Of a stretch of 64,000 nt of DNA, positions 48,701-60,921 are shown piece after piece. The position numbers and the translations under genes are program-made. Within the stretch, counting starts at the first letter, position 1. The number at the start of each line of letters is the position of its first letter. This stretch comes from Colletes latitarsis. Its lineage: Eukaryota; Arthropoda; Insecta; Hymenoptera; Colletidae. The notes beneath the pieces are model-generated. The model had not been told where the DNA came from, did no database searches, and saw nothing but the letters and a program-made list of their open reading frames with translations. The DNA lies in contig NC_135141.1 of the NCBI RefSeq assembly GCF_051014445.1, positions 24,947,422 to 25,011,421 on the forward strand, given 5' to 3'.

Positions 48701-51700
48701 GGAATTACTTTCTGTGGCTATTTTCCCGGAAAGGTCGTGTTTGGCCGGAGTGCTGGTTCTCGTATAACTCAGCGTTACGGGCCAATGAAAAATGAAACGA
48801 CGGTTTCGAACGACTGGTCGAAATCTCGATGCGTGCGAGGGTGTGTCGACGGTTAACCAGGTCGGTCGATCTACGCTCGAAATGAGTAGAACAATACGTT
48901 TCGAAGCGACGGGACAGGTCTCGTCTTTCGATGCCGCGAAATTAAATCTGCGATCGTCCTGTACCGTCGTTCTATTCGGGAATTTAATCTTGTCAGGACT
49001 ACGACTGTCCCGAATCACCGAATTCAACCGACGAGTAAACGCTGACGCAGCCACTCGAGGCGGACCAAATGCTCGAATCGATAAGGAGAGTCGATACTCT
49101 GGCAAAGATCGCCTTCAATGACGAATACCTGGCGCGGGATTGCATCGAGGCGTTATTCGCGGGAATTAGCGTTGCTCGGTGGCGTATATTAGCTCTTGTT
49201 TACAGTTTCGAAAGAATATCCCGGGGGCCCGGGATAGCGAGTTTCCGTCGAAAACGAGGGCGCGTGTACCTCGATTATTGCGTATTATCGATAGTCCGGC
49301 AGCCGAAGTGGGGAACAATGCACTCGGCGGCCCGTCGAAACCGTTCGCGGCGATGAATCGCCAATGAAGTTGACTATCGGAAGCCAATACGTCGGGACGA
49401 AACGTAGGTCCGAGCAGTTGGCAGAATTTCAACAGAAGGGTTCGACAGCCGGAAGAATATAAAGCCGCGGAGCAAGCCGTGCATGCAAGCGACACGAAAC
49501 ACGCGATTAATCGGGTAAGAGCAGAAACCGAACCGTTTCGAAAGCTCGTTCCATCGAGGACGCGAACGATCCGTGTCTCGCTTCTGCGTGTTTTACCTGG
49601 GCACGAGCGATCTACGCGCTGGAAATTCGACGGGATCCGCGCGTCGTGTGCGTTTTCTCGATGGTAGCGAGGCTAGACATCCGGTCGTTCATCGTTTCCT
49701 CGGGCAGGTATATCCAGATCGGGAGGGTTACAGTCTTTTATTGGTTTCACTGAATTCGCTGGAAGACGTTGTATCACATTTCGAGCGTATAAACGTTTAT
49801 TTCTTCCGCAGCTGGCAGCAAGTTCGTCGATCCCTCGTCGTCGAGTCGCGTCACGTCTTCGTCCTCTTCCAGATGCCACCGCACGACCGAATTTTCCGCG
49901 CCCGTCCGTTCCGCTATCCACGGACGATTAATCGTGTCTCCCGTACCCACGGGTCTACGGGGCAGCCTAATACGATCCGCTTACGAGCGAAGATCGATCG
50001 AATTCTTTCGGCGATCCTTCGATCTCGGAGCTTCGTGCGCGCGAAAGGAAACCGCGGAGAGAATTTCGAGCTCGTTTCGTGATCGAATCGCAGGGATCGT
50101 TAGGTTTTCGATTTTTCTGTCGGTCGAAGACACCGAAGACGCGACGTGGAGGAACCTCGTGTCCCACGAAGGTGGTAAGACGACTCGTGTCTCGCGTGTT
50201 CGATCTGCGGCAGCTTTAGGCCGACTGCTCTCTAAAACGCGACTCTTGCCGCGCGCCACATTGTCCGCGCTTGCGCCACCTCCAATCTCCTCGATACCGC
50301 TTCTGATGTGCTTTCGATGCTCACCGGAGCCACCAGGTTATGATTAATTCGTCTCCGTCTGGGTACATCGGCCCTTTCTGCTACACTGTTTTTTTCCACC
50401 CCCACCTTCCGTTCCACCGACTCCAAACCACATTCAGAGCTAATTGCGCGCGTCAAACGTTCGTTGCGCTTCGCGGAACTCGAATAAGATCTACCTTCGA
50501 TCGGCAAAGATCAAAAGGTCTCCATTTAGCTCGCTCAATTTTTCAAATACGACGTACCTTTGTCTCTTTATGTCTTTTTCTTGTCTCTGGCTTCTCTCCA
50601 TTTTTATCGTTTCTAACAAGGTACTACGTCGAGAGTCCAATTCGACGTAAAAGCCTGAAAGCTTAGACGATTTTTTCCCCACGGTTCTACCTTCGGAATA
50701 TTCTACCATCGAGACAGAGCTTGATATACGGTGCATCGTTTCCCTTCACCAGTTTTCTCCATTCTCGTTCGGAAGTGACCAAACATTTGAGACTGTTCGT
50801 TCTAGTCGTCGAGAGTACCCCTTGCCCCAGATAACGTTTCACGTATGACTCTTTTCATACGCGTACGTCGTGGATGCCTTGCTCCAATAATTTCACGAGA
50901 ACAGGTATTTTCGCGCAAATAGCACGGAAAGTGTACGGACTAACGAGAAATACGCAAATCTCCCTGAGAAAGAAACGGGTTTAGATAATGCAAACGGAAC
51001 GGAGTCTGCGAAGACGAAACGCACCCATCGTGGCTAGTATTCTTATTCATTTGGCGGACTGTTCCCAACGCGAACGTATATTTTTCGATCGTGCGAACAC
51101 TACGACTCGCTGATAAGGATATATTACTATTTCGCGAGAAGTCGAATACACGAAAAAGCGTCCATCCGTATTTTAATTTGCCCAGTCTTTAAAATAACTC
51201 GTAACACTTTTTCTAACCATCCTGTATATTTGTTTAATTTATTTCTCTGTACTATCACCGCACTTTCAAATTTCAAGCTTCATTTTCCTAAGTGGCCCCA
51301 CGCTATTTTAACTTTATCCCTTTAGATATACGCTCATAAGATTCTTTTATTTCCTTCAAACGCGCTGTTCCTTGTTTTATTCATCCCCTTTCCCCATAGC
51401 TCTTGTTTTCTCCCCTCCCCTTTGCACTTTGAAGCATAAACATCTCCAGTTACAAACGAACAGAATCAAAATAGCTTAGAATTCAGTTTTTTTCCTCAAT
51501 GTTTTACAATTTAAATGATAACATCGTTGAACGATTCGTTGCACATTTCGTACGCCAGTATTTACGTTAGCGGCTTGTACTATTTGCTTTGCTGTCGAAA
51601 ATGAATTGGAAACAGCACGTCTTCCACCAGAATTTATTACCTCGAGTTTCTGTGCTCCTCTTTCGATCGTACTTCTCCATTTTGTCTTCTTTTAATAATA

Positions 51701-52020
51701 TGCAAACAATATTATGGCTCCAACTTACTAGAAACTGTTTACACTTCCCTTTTCCTAACGTTACAATTTGGATTCCACTCTGTTATTTCCTAGATCTAAA
51801 CCTCTAGAATTGATATATTTAGAGAATGTTATCGCTTCAACGTGTTCAGTCCTTTTGGGTATTTCTCGGAATACTGTTCCCCTGGAAATTATGCTCGAAC
51901 GAACTTTGACGTATATGCGCAGTGCAACGTAAACAAGGTGCATGTTGCACTTTCGAACGAGCTACGTAAGCCTCGAACTTTGTTCCACGATGTATTAATC
52001 CGAAGAGAAAATAAACTTAC
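45702..52020. other. Long stretch without a supported gene
   Basis: CpG-rich non-coding-looking DNA. ORFs of 100-170 codons at 48.6-50.4 kb overlap on both strands and lack domains. A TATAAAG at about 49458 is an isolated promoter-like word. Nothing is firm enough to annotate as a gene. Confidence 0.35.
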
Positions 52021-52173
52021 TCGTCGAGCATTCCTTTCGAGTCTCACGGCGGAAGAATCGCGCTGTAGAATTGAGAGACGACGTTCGTACCCTCCGTATA
52101 GGTCGCGCAGAAACTCGGTGCAGTCCCGATGGGGCAATCGTGACGCGTCATAAATCGGTTTATTTATCGACAA
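52021..52173 (-). CDS. Candidate exon, minus strand, unrecognised
   Basis: The 3' border is a good donor (CGACGA then GTAAGTTT). Upstream the frame is open for at least 50 codons and reads protein-like: DCTEFLRDLYGGYERRLSIL, then QRDSSAVRLERNARR up to the donor. The acceptor is uncertain; a weak CCGCCAG lies upstream of 52200. The exon is on the same strand as, and downstream of, the terminal exon at 53461, so it must belong to a different gene, possibly the distant membrane-protein gene. Product unknown. Confidence 0.3.
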
Positions 52174-53141
52174 TGGACGCGTTTGCGGTAAATGTGTCCT
52201 GGCGGTACGATACGAAGACGATTAATGCGCGATCGATCTGCTCGGTGACAAGTCAGTCGCGTTATCGCGTTCCTGTCCTTCGCGAAGTTAATCCGACGAT
52301 GTGCGCGTGACACTATGAAAGCGGCTGCGTCCTCGACAATGCAATGGTTCGAGCTTCTCTGCCACTGTTCAGCCTGTGATTCGATCCAACAGTTAACCTG
52401 CTTAATTAAACACGTAAAAACGTCCTAATCGACTGCAAATCCTCCCTTCTTCAATTTATATCTAGCATTGTCTTACTAATTCGATCAATTTTTCCTCGTT
52501 CAACGTTCGCTCTTCCGTAATAGCGCAAATGCAGAACGAGCTCTCTGAAAATTCGTTGACAGCGAACGAAACAATGGGCATGTACGAGCTGTGAAGTTTT
52601 TCACGAACGACTATGCATTCGGTCACTGGGCTTAATTTTCGAGTGGAAGTTTAACATCGCGTGGACATCTAGGCCATTAGCGAGTATTTTGTGTCGAACG
52701 TTTAGATTTTCTACGAGAGATTCGAATCTGTTGAGAATTTAATAGCGTTCTACATTCGTACGAGAGGGTGGTTTTGTTTTACTTAATATATATTCGGGGG
52801 TAATTAGAGCTGTTCCGAGGCATCGAAAAGCGTATCTGCGGCGGACGTCTGGAGAAGTTGGCCAAAAATCGACGATGAATTTCGGGAATCCAATTTGACC
52901 GTAGCCGTTTCGTAGCAACAGGGAGATACGCCTAAACTGGGTTGCCAATCTAGGAATGCTCGCAGTTGTATTTGCATTAGGCTCTGGCTAACTACTGGGG
53001 AGCCAAGTACCACAGATTAATTGCATCTATTTACGCCCGAATACAAATTCGGACTGCGATTGATCTGCACTCGACTTCATTAACCTGACATGTGCACGAT
53101 CCCACCGAAATTTCCATCCCTTTGCCTTTTCGTATTATCTG

Positions 53142-53147
53142 TTTATT
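53142..53147 (-). terminator. Poly(A) signal for the orphan terminal exon
   Basis: Reads AATAAA on the minus strand, about 315 bases after the stop codon at 53461. It supports the exon at 53461-53541 being the last of a minus-strand transcript. Confidence 0.4.
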
Positions 53148-53460
53148 TATTTATGTGTTTAACGAAACGTACCGTTTTGTATAGAGAGTCAGAGACTGTA
53201 CAGAACGGGCAAAAGGACATTGGGACAGATAATTAATCTGTTAGTTTATCAAATTTGTGTACGTCACTGTGAACATGGAAATTTCAGCGATCGTTGATTC
53301 AAAGTCTGGTTCATTTACATTTGACAACAATCGTATACTCTTTACTAATTTAGATTACTTCGAGTATGAATTATTTGTCCAAAGCAATCTTCTTTCGAAA
53401 GATTCATTGACCTTTCAGGAACGTTAGTAAACATTTTCAATCAAATTCTTAGGACATAAG

Positions 53461-53541
53461 TTAGATATCCACGTCGTAGAAGTCAGGCTTCTCGCGATGT
53501 CGTGGCTCGACTGCGGACGTTCCCCAGAGACGTACGGTGAT
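53461..53541 (-). CDS. Orphan terminal exon ending ...KPDFYDVDI
   Basis: A strong acceptor (TTCATCTATTTCAG, minus strand) precedes 53541. The phase-0 frame encodes ITVRLWGTSAVEPRHREKPD followed by FYDVDI and a stop. An acidic/aromatic C-terminus like this is typical of real protein tails. A second frame is also open (38 codons), so frame choice is an inference. No partner exon was found between 53.55 and 56.6 kb. The NRF-6-like gene just upstream on the same strand already has its own terminal exon at 56623. It could be an alternative last exon of that gene or the end of another gene with a long intron. Confidence 0.4.
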   Translation of the reverse strand: MTVRLWGTSAVEPRHREKPDFYDVDI

Positions 53542-56500
53542 CTGAAATAGATGAAATGAGAATTTTCGTGTTCAAAATTGATGTCCACACGGAATAGACT
53601 TCGATCAAACGGCTATCTTAAGGAACAGATCGATTTTTAATAACAGTCTATTCTGTGGCGGTGTGTATTTTACCCAAAATCTAATTTTTGTTCCAATTGT
53701 GCTCGCAGCGACGAGAAACGCGGTTTGGTGAAAAACGCGTTTCAAGTTAGTGCCTCGTTCGCTGCCTACCTTTAATCTCTCGAAACTCCAGGAATTTTCG
53801 GAATTACACTTTGTGATTGCAACGAAATATTCTACTCGCTTGGAGCTCTCGAATTGTATGAAAAAAAATAATTGGATATAACTCTGGTTTAATGGTTTTG
53901 TCAAAGGGGCACGATAGGGAACCTTTGTCCGGACCAATTATTTGAAAATGCGGATCAATGAAAAATCGTAAAACTATTAAAATTTTGAAGCTATATTTCT
54001 TCTCCAGTGTCAATATTTCCCAATAAATGGCCTTTGCGAGAAAACAGTGATGGCCAATTATCCGAAAAGCTCGATGTGCTCCACGATTTATTCGGATAAT
54101 AAAGCCTCTCCATTCAAGAATAAATATATCGAAACATTCAGACGTGCACAGAGCTTTTAAACAATTCACAGAGTACAATATTCTTTTATGTTTTGAGGAA
54201 AAGATATTCATTTGGATATCTTTTATAAACTAAAACTCACTGCACTTCATTTCCCCAGCGTCAGTGCCTTAATTTTAACTTCTACATGCAGAACGAACCG
54301 GGAGAATCTATTCATGAAAAGAAAATTAATGGTTCCGTGAAAAAAACTCAATAAAATTTTATCATCAGAAAGGTAGTTCCGTTGCGGAATTCAGCTTCTT
54401 TCCATGGACCTATTTTTTATCTGTCACAAAAGAGCTACAATCTGTGCCACATTTTGGAGTCACCCTCTATCGAAACTCCGGTTCGATTTATTCTCGAAGA
54501 TGCGTAGAAAACAGCTGCGAAGCCAAGTCGTGTGAAATTGATAGCTACATGCTGGGTATTGTCACGAGAATATGGAAAAAACGATACGTAAATATTACGG
54601 CCGTGTCGCGCGAACGATGAACATTATACGGCCCGTAATTGACGGGACGTTAATTGCATTACTAATCGCGTACTTCCGTGCACGGTGCGCCACGCGAGGA
54701 TCGAAAGCGTGTTCAGAAATACCGTATCAGAAATTACCAGGCTTATATACACTCGAGCATGTAGAATGTGACGGAAAAGTATTCGCGAATAAAAAATGCC
54801 CGAGGACAAAAGAATTTCTCGATTTAATTTCTGCTTCTTGACCCGCGAGGATGGAAAGTATTTTAACGGGGAAAAGTGTCGAAAACACGTTTTTAGACTC
54901 GAATCTGATAAACTCGTTACTTAAACCATCGTTATGGACGTGTACCTTAAATGTTGTATGGCAATTGAAATAGTATCTTCGTTAATTGGTTTTCCAAACC
55001 AATTAAGTCAAATCGTTTTAATTTAGTATCGCTGGTATATTTGGTAAAAAATCCTTTGTTTCGTGGAAGCTGCGACCCCTGTGTGATGCTTTGGGGAGCA
55101 CACGTTGGCGATAAAAGTTTCGCTTTGCTCGTTTTGCGCTGAAAAAACCGTGTCGTTTGATAAAAATTACAGCTCGTTACTCGCTGGGCCGAAAAAGAGA
55201 GACTTCCTCGGGGCATTTAATTACGTCAGGTCGTAGTAGGACGTGCAAGCAAATAATATCATAAATTTTATAATTCTTGCCACTTTCTTTTACCCAATAT
55301 CTGTTTCGTTAAATGCGATTTATCAAAACGTTAAACATAATCTTTCGTTTCTCGCGTGTGCCTCTTTTATTTTTTTGTAAAATCGAGCAAACCGTGGACC
55401 GGTGTAAAAAGTTGGATAAATGTTAGTTCACGATTACGGTCCAAGCGTCGACCATGCGACGAAGGTTGGATAAATATTGCTTCGTCCCCTTTTCATTTAC
55501 AAATAGCGAAATAAATTTTTGGTCGACCTCCGTGGAGTATTCGTTGCGTGAAATTAAAAAAAAAAATATCCGACGTTTGTGTTTATGGAATGGACGTCAT
55601 CGTCTGCTTTCTAAGAGCATACTTTCCTTCGACCCTGGCTCTCGAAAGCGAGGACTATCGATTGTACTCACTTAGTCGAAGTTTTGTCTTAAAATAGAAC
55701 CGCGTCGTCGCGTTTATCCATGCTTTCAGTTTCTTCTGTTTTCCTTCGGTACTCGACAAAGCTTTTCTCCGCTTTCATATTTCTTTTTCCCTCGAAGTTT
55801 CCTCGTCGCTGACCGTCGCAAACATTCTTGTCGAGCAGCCTTTCGAGGCCAACCGGAATCGCACGGGGACCAAAGCGACGCTTTAAATAAAAACCGTTCG
55901 GGGAGACTATTAGATATTTTTTAATAAAACGACGCCGCCGAAAGAGGCTCGCTTGCAAAAATAATGTTTAATGCTGGAACAAGTTAATGAATATTTTGCA
56001 CGTAACGAGCTTTCGATGATTAACGCAGCTGCATTGTGGAATAGTTCTCGGGACTCGCTAATTAAGCCGCTGGTGTCCCGGCTGAAAAAGAAACATAAAT
56101 TCCAGACCTTTTTAATTAGTATTGGATTTTATATTCACGCATACTTTACAAAAAGGACCTTAAGAGTACGAAACTAATAATGAAGAAGAAGAAAAAAAAT
56201 ATATTCTTCGACTTGGCGAGCCCATCGTCGGTACGCGTGAGCATAATTTACAACAAAAATATTCACAGAATGGGGAGGTCTTGGGGTCCGTGTTCCTCTC
56301 GAAACTAAACCGAGAACGGACGTCGACAACCGTTTCCCGATGAACACGCGACGACTCTGTGCCATCTAATTTTTCAAGCCACGCGGCGGCTTTGCATTGT
56401 CGAGGAAAATGGATTCCACGATAGCGGTTTCTATTCTCTCCTGAAAACATCCACCAGACCATTCTGGTTACGGGTTTCCCTTCGTCGGAGGACTACAGTT

Positions 56501-56622
56501 ATTTCCTGCGAAATAAGAGAGGATCGATAACGCGCCCTTAATAATATGCCTATTCCGAGTGCAATCAAAACGTCCATTACTTACCGTCGATCGCGCGATA
56601 GACTGCGTTCGATCCTTTTCTT
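53542..56622. other. Non-coding stretch downstream of the NRF-6-like gene
   Basis: No supported exon. The region should contain the 3' UTR of the NRF-6-like gene close to 56622. ORFs around 53.8-54.2 kb and 55.7-56.2 kb are AT-biased and domainless. Confidence 0.35.
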
Positions 56623-59600
56623 CTACCTTATCCTCTTCTTCGAGATAAAAGCAATCTTCAGCAAATTGACTATAGGCGCCTCGAGCGCGATGGAGATACA
56701 GAACGACATCAAGTACGAAGCCACCAGATTTCCAAGGTACAAGATGAGCTTGAAAAGTAAATAATCCTTCAGTCTATTCTTCAAACAGAGTCCTGCATCC
56801 TAAGCATACTTCGATCTACAATCCCCATCCGGGGAATAATTATGGGTTGGTTAAGTTTTAGGGTCCCAAAAGAGTGTTTTTAAAATATGCTTCGTTCCCT
56901 GGATGTTAGGAGCTACTATTCTGACTAATGATATAAATAATTCCCCGACGTATTAGCGTCAAAGATCGAGGGGTAGTTTGAAATTCGTTTCGCTTCGGGC
57001 GGTCCTGATCTAGTTAGTCGAAATCGTTTACCTTAACGAGACCTCCTCCAGACTGGCTCGACTCACCACAAGATTGTTGTGGAGGTGCAGCGGGCCATCC
57101 ATCTGGGTAACAGTGATCATCATGATGACAGGGTGCACCAAGTATGCGCAGTAAGTCAACCTCGAGAGCGGATACATCAGCCGGAGCGACAGCAGACTGT
57201 CGATCATTCGCGCGGATCCGGTGCAACATTGAATAACGATGAAGGATACACCCATCGCCCAGGCGGTGTGTCCTAAGGCGGCGTACACGGAGCTCAGACC
57301 CACGGTTAAATTTCCGGGGTACAGGCCGTAAACTACCGAGAACATCACGCCGCCTGATAATAACCAGCCGATCGTTCGCGCGATCTAAAACAGAATAGCG
57401 ATGTTAAATCGCTTCGAATTTTCTACCGATCGTTGAGTAATCGTCCAAATGAAACGATAACGCTCCAAAACGACCATCTCTGGTCGTCGCTAGGGGCAAA
57501 AGAACGTTTATATAACTATCGATCGAGAAACGTTATTTAATCGACGCGTAATTGGATACCGTAACGAACGCGATTATGCACGAATAGTAACTGATACGTT
57601 GAATTTGTTTTATCCTCCTATCGCAATTAGAACGTTTCTGGCGAATTATTCAGGAAGTCTTGAGGAAAATTCTGATCGAAATAAAAAATATTGGAAAAGT
57701 CGTTCGAAAAACGGGAATTTCGGAAAAACGGAGAAATTATGAAACTGTTATTACACAGGAGAGCAACAGTTATATCGTGCCTAGTTCGCCAAGTATGGGG
57801 CCGCGCACAATGGCGGAAATTGACTGCTTTAATTGCTTTTCGGGAAAGTAATTAACTACCATACGTGGCGAGTTGGAAACTGTTTAGCTCTCCTATCGCA
57901 ATGATTTTATAATATTTCCGCTTTTGTAAAAATGTTTGAAAATTAATGCAACGAACACGCCTAAAGGTTAAAATATCATATTCGTCTTTCTTTGGATGGT
58001 GAATTGTTCTCGAAAATCGCCCAGAGAGTTTACCGAAGATTCAGCGAAACTGTAATTATTTTACGGGAAAGCAATCAGCGACTATAATTATAATTCATGC
58101 TTGGTAAACAATGGTACTCGTTCTGCAGTTTCGAGTCTTTATCCGAATATTGCTTTGAAAACTGTGTCTTGTTTTTGTTATTATTCATGATGGACGATAG
58201 GGTAATAGTGTCTCCTCCTTAGAGACCGTTTTTTCACCCCGAAAAAGCTTTCTAATCTTTGTTAAGCTCGAGCTCGAGCGTTTGTCAGACCGTGGTGCTT
58301 ACCAGCGGCAGTCTCAATTTGCAATTCGTCTTGAAGAGAATGTAGCCGGTGATAATGCCGACAAAGTAAGGGCCGGCCCTCAGCCAGGGTTTATCGTAGA
58401 GCTCGTCGAACAGGGCGAACGGTTCTTGGATTCTGAAAAAAAAACGAAGAGAATCGAGCTTTATGTGGGAACACGGTCCTGGGTAAACAAAAAATGGAAA
58501 ACACGGTACACGTTCGAATCGCTGTAATTACGAGAAAATTATATCGTCGAGTTCGTCTGGAAACTAGAACACCGGGCGTTCGATTATTAGATATCGGGAA
58601 CGGAACCGTTACGTTGACCGATAAAGTCTAATTCCGTCGAAGCCGCGCCGGGAATACGCGTCGCGAACTTCTTTTTACTCTATTAACGGAGAAATAATTC
58701 GATCCCGAACAAGCTGCGGGGTTAAACGGAGAAACGTTAATATTAAACGGGCAAGCGAATCCGAGCCTAGTTGCATACGCGCGAGGAAAGGGTCACGAAC
58801 AATTGGCGGTTAATTACCTGGCCACGTAGTCGTTGGAGTAAGCCACGAAGAAGGTGGTGAACCACGAGGAGGCGATCAGGAAAAGAACGACGAACGCGAT
58901 GGCCTTTAAATATTTAATGGACAGAAGAAGCAACAGTATCCCGAGAACGTAGAACTGCGTGTCGTTTGCCATGTACCAGCTCCACAGCATACACTGGAAA
59001 GTTGTTAATCAAGTATTCATCGGATAATTGCGTCAAGGTTCAACGAGCCCGGACTGGGTCGGGCTCGCGAAAGTGTCGGAAAATACTTGACTCGGGGAAA
59101 ATCTGTACGCGGGAAGGCGCTAGGGTAATAGATCGAACAAACATTTTGATCGCGAATAACCGTTTCGATAGCCATTTATAAACTTTGTTCTTCGTTCGAT
59201 CGCACTTTTGATTCCCGCGACAACTCTGATAGATCGAAGCTCGTGCGTCGAGGGTTGGAAAACAAGGGTCATTTAACCGCGCGATTCACCGACTATCCAA
59301 TCATCGATGAAATTGATTTTAGGACGGTTAGACGACGTTCCGCGTTGTTCCGCCGCTTTGGAACTTTGTCCGAACGATAGAATTAATTATCGGAAAACGA
59401 TCGAGACCCCGGCCATCTTCGCCGTCTAGTGTCTTCCGGCTACTCGTACGTCCTGCGGAAATTTCTTTCGATTTAGTCGTCTTTCCCTCGGTGTTTGAGA
59501 TCCATGACAAGATCGTTTATTTTTTCACGGTCTTTCCTATGACTCTTACCATTTCCGTTCGAGGGTACAACGAGTTTATGTAGAGAGCGTTCCTCCACCA

Positions 59601-60921
59601 GAACTTGTCGCAGGTGATGTGATCGATGATCACAGGCGAGAACACGGTTCTTGCTTGAGCCTGCTTTATGGCGATCTCGTTGATTCCCAGGACATACAGG
59701 TACGCTGGTGTCAATCTTGGGGAAAAGGAAATCGAATGTAGTCAATCTGTCGAGATTGGGCAACCTGGATTCCTGAGAGAAACGTCTATTTTTTGTTGGG
59801 AAGATTGGGTCTCCTTGTCTGCACGCGGAAGTTTGATCGATCGTCTAGTTTCCAAGGTTCGCGGTGAAACACCTCGCTCACCTGATAAATCTGTACAGGA
59901 CCATGATGATAAATTTGTTGAAACACGTCTTTAGGAACGTGTCGTTGTCGTTCTTCAAGCTCCCGGATGATCGATAGAAGAGTATCGTAACCAGCAGGCC
60001 GCTGAAAGTATCGCGTTCGTAAACATTTGCCCTTCGCGTCGTTACTTGTCAATGTTTCGTTCGTACCTGATAAAGAAGAACGTGTCCACGGAAAACGTGG
60101 CGTTGCTGATCGTCTGGAACATGAAGTTCCGCTCGGTCACCGTGCGCAGCGTCTTGTTTTCTAAAAATCACGACAGAAAATAGTAAAGTTCCCTTAAAGT
60201 TTGCCAAGATTACGAGGACCAATCAGACTCGCGTTCCTTTTGCTAGCGAACTTCTCGCGAACGATCATGCTCTAATTACGGTTCTCAACCAACAGCGATA
60301 TCCTGATTGCAGCAATTACTATTCTCATTGCCGTTGGTTATCTCTGGAAATTGCTAGCATCAGAAATTAGATAAGTTCTGGTTCGGAAAGGGGGAAGTTT
60401 CGAGCGTGTTGCGATCCTCTTCGAGCGAGTTTACCTGCGATGGCGTACACCTGGAGGTAGGTGTGCACCATGACTACCCATCCCAACGAGAGTACTCGTA
60501 GACCGTGCAGACAGGTCAGACTCTCCCTGGCCGCTGGTTCCGTGCTCAGAATCTTGCTTCCGTTCGCGATAGGGTTGAAAGCTGTCAGACACTTGAGCCA
60601 CGGTCCTGGGGGAAAGAAAGGAAAAGAATCACGGTAGGATTAAAACGAAATGGGAAACCTAGCGAGGACGAACGGAATCCAGCACCTTTCCTATCTTCTT
60701 TTTTCGGTCGATCTGGCAGGACTTTCTGCAGACTCTTCCCCTCGCAGTCCTCGCCCATGGTTATCCGACGATCCTGATTTAGGTTTTTGTTGGAGAAATT
60801 GTCGAGTCTTTCGTTATTGTTCGAGACGCTCGAGGATTCGACGTCCTTCGAGCTCGGTTGCGTCCCGTATTCGTAGATCGCCGCGCACAGCATCAGCAGG
60901 ATCAACACTCCTCCGACACCT
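56623..60921 (-). CDS. Nose-resistant-to-fluoxetine-6-like membrane acyltransferase, C-terminal nine exons
   Basis: NRF-6 family proteins are multi-pass membrane proteins with an acyltransferase-3 domain, linked in nematodes to drug and lipid transport. Exons, in transcript order, all with GT/AG borders and matching phases: 60921-60686, 60605-60435, 60160-60067, 60001-59882, 59715-59550, 58993-58818, 58432-58303, 57384-57067, 56748-56623. They give 512 residues to the stop. The first has a membrane helix (GVGGVLILLMLCAAIYEYG) and a long polar loop. The second carries HGLRVLSLGWVVMVHTY, which contains the R-X10-H motif of acyltransferase-3 enzymes. Later exons have the family landmarks LTPAYLYVLGINE, CMLWSWYMANDTQFYVLG, KPWLRAGPYFVGIITGY, SRLTYCAYLVHPVIM and a final EAPIVNLLKIAF. 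About ten membrane spans are expected. The extracellular Cys-containing NRF domain and signal peptide are missing; their exons lie above 60921, probably outside the window. The paralogue cannot be assigned. Confidence 0.94.

Noticed and set aside
48614..50347. Several ORFs of 100-170 codons on both strands
   Set aside because: They overlap each other in different frames, lack domains, and are typical of the local composition.
53804..54211. 135-codon minus-strand ORF between the orphan exon and the NRF-6-like gene
   Set aside because: Ile/Phe-rich composition, no domain, no splice context linking it to the orphan terminal exon.
57031..57066. Extension of the NRF-6-like exon to a later GTAAAC donor at 57039
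   Set aside because: The earlier GTGAGT donor at 57066 joins the last exon in the correct frame and matches the family's HLHNNL-to-membrane-helix junction; the later donor puts the last exon out of frame.
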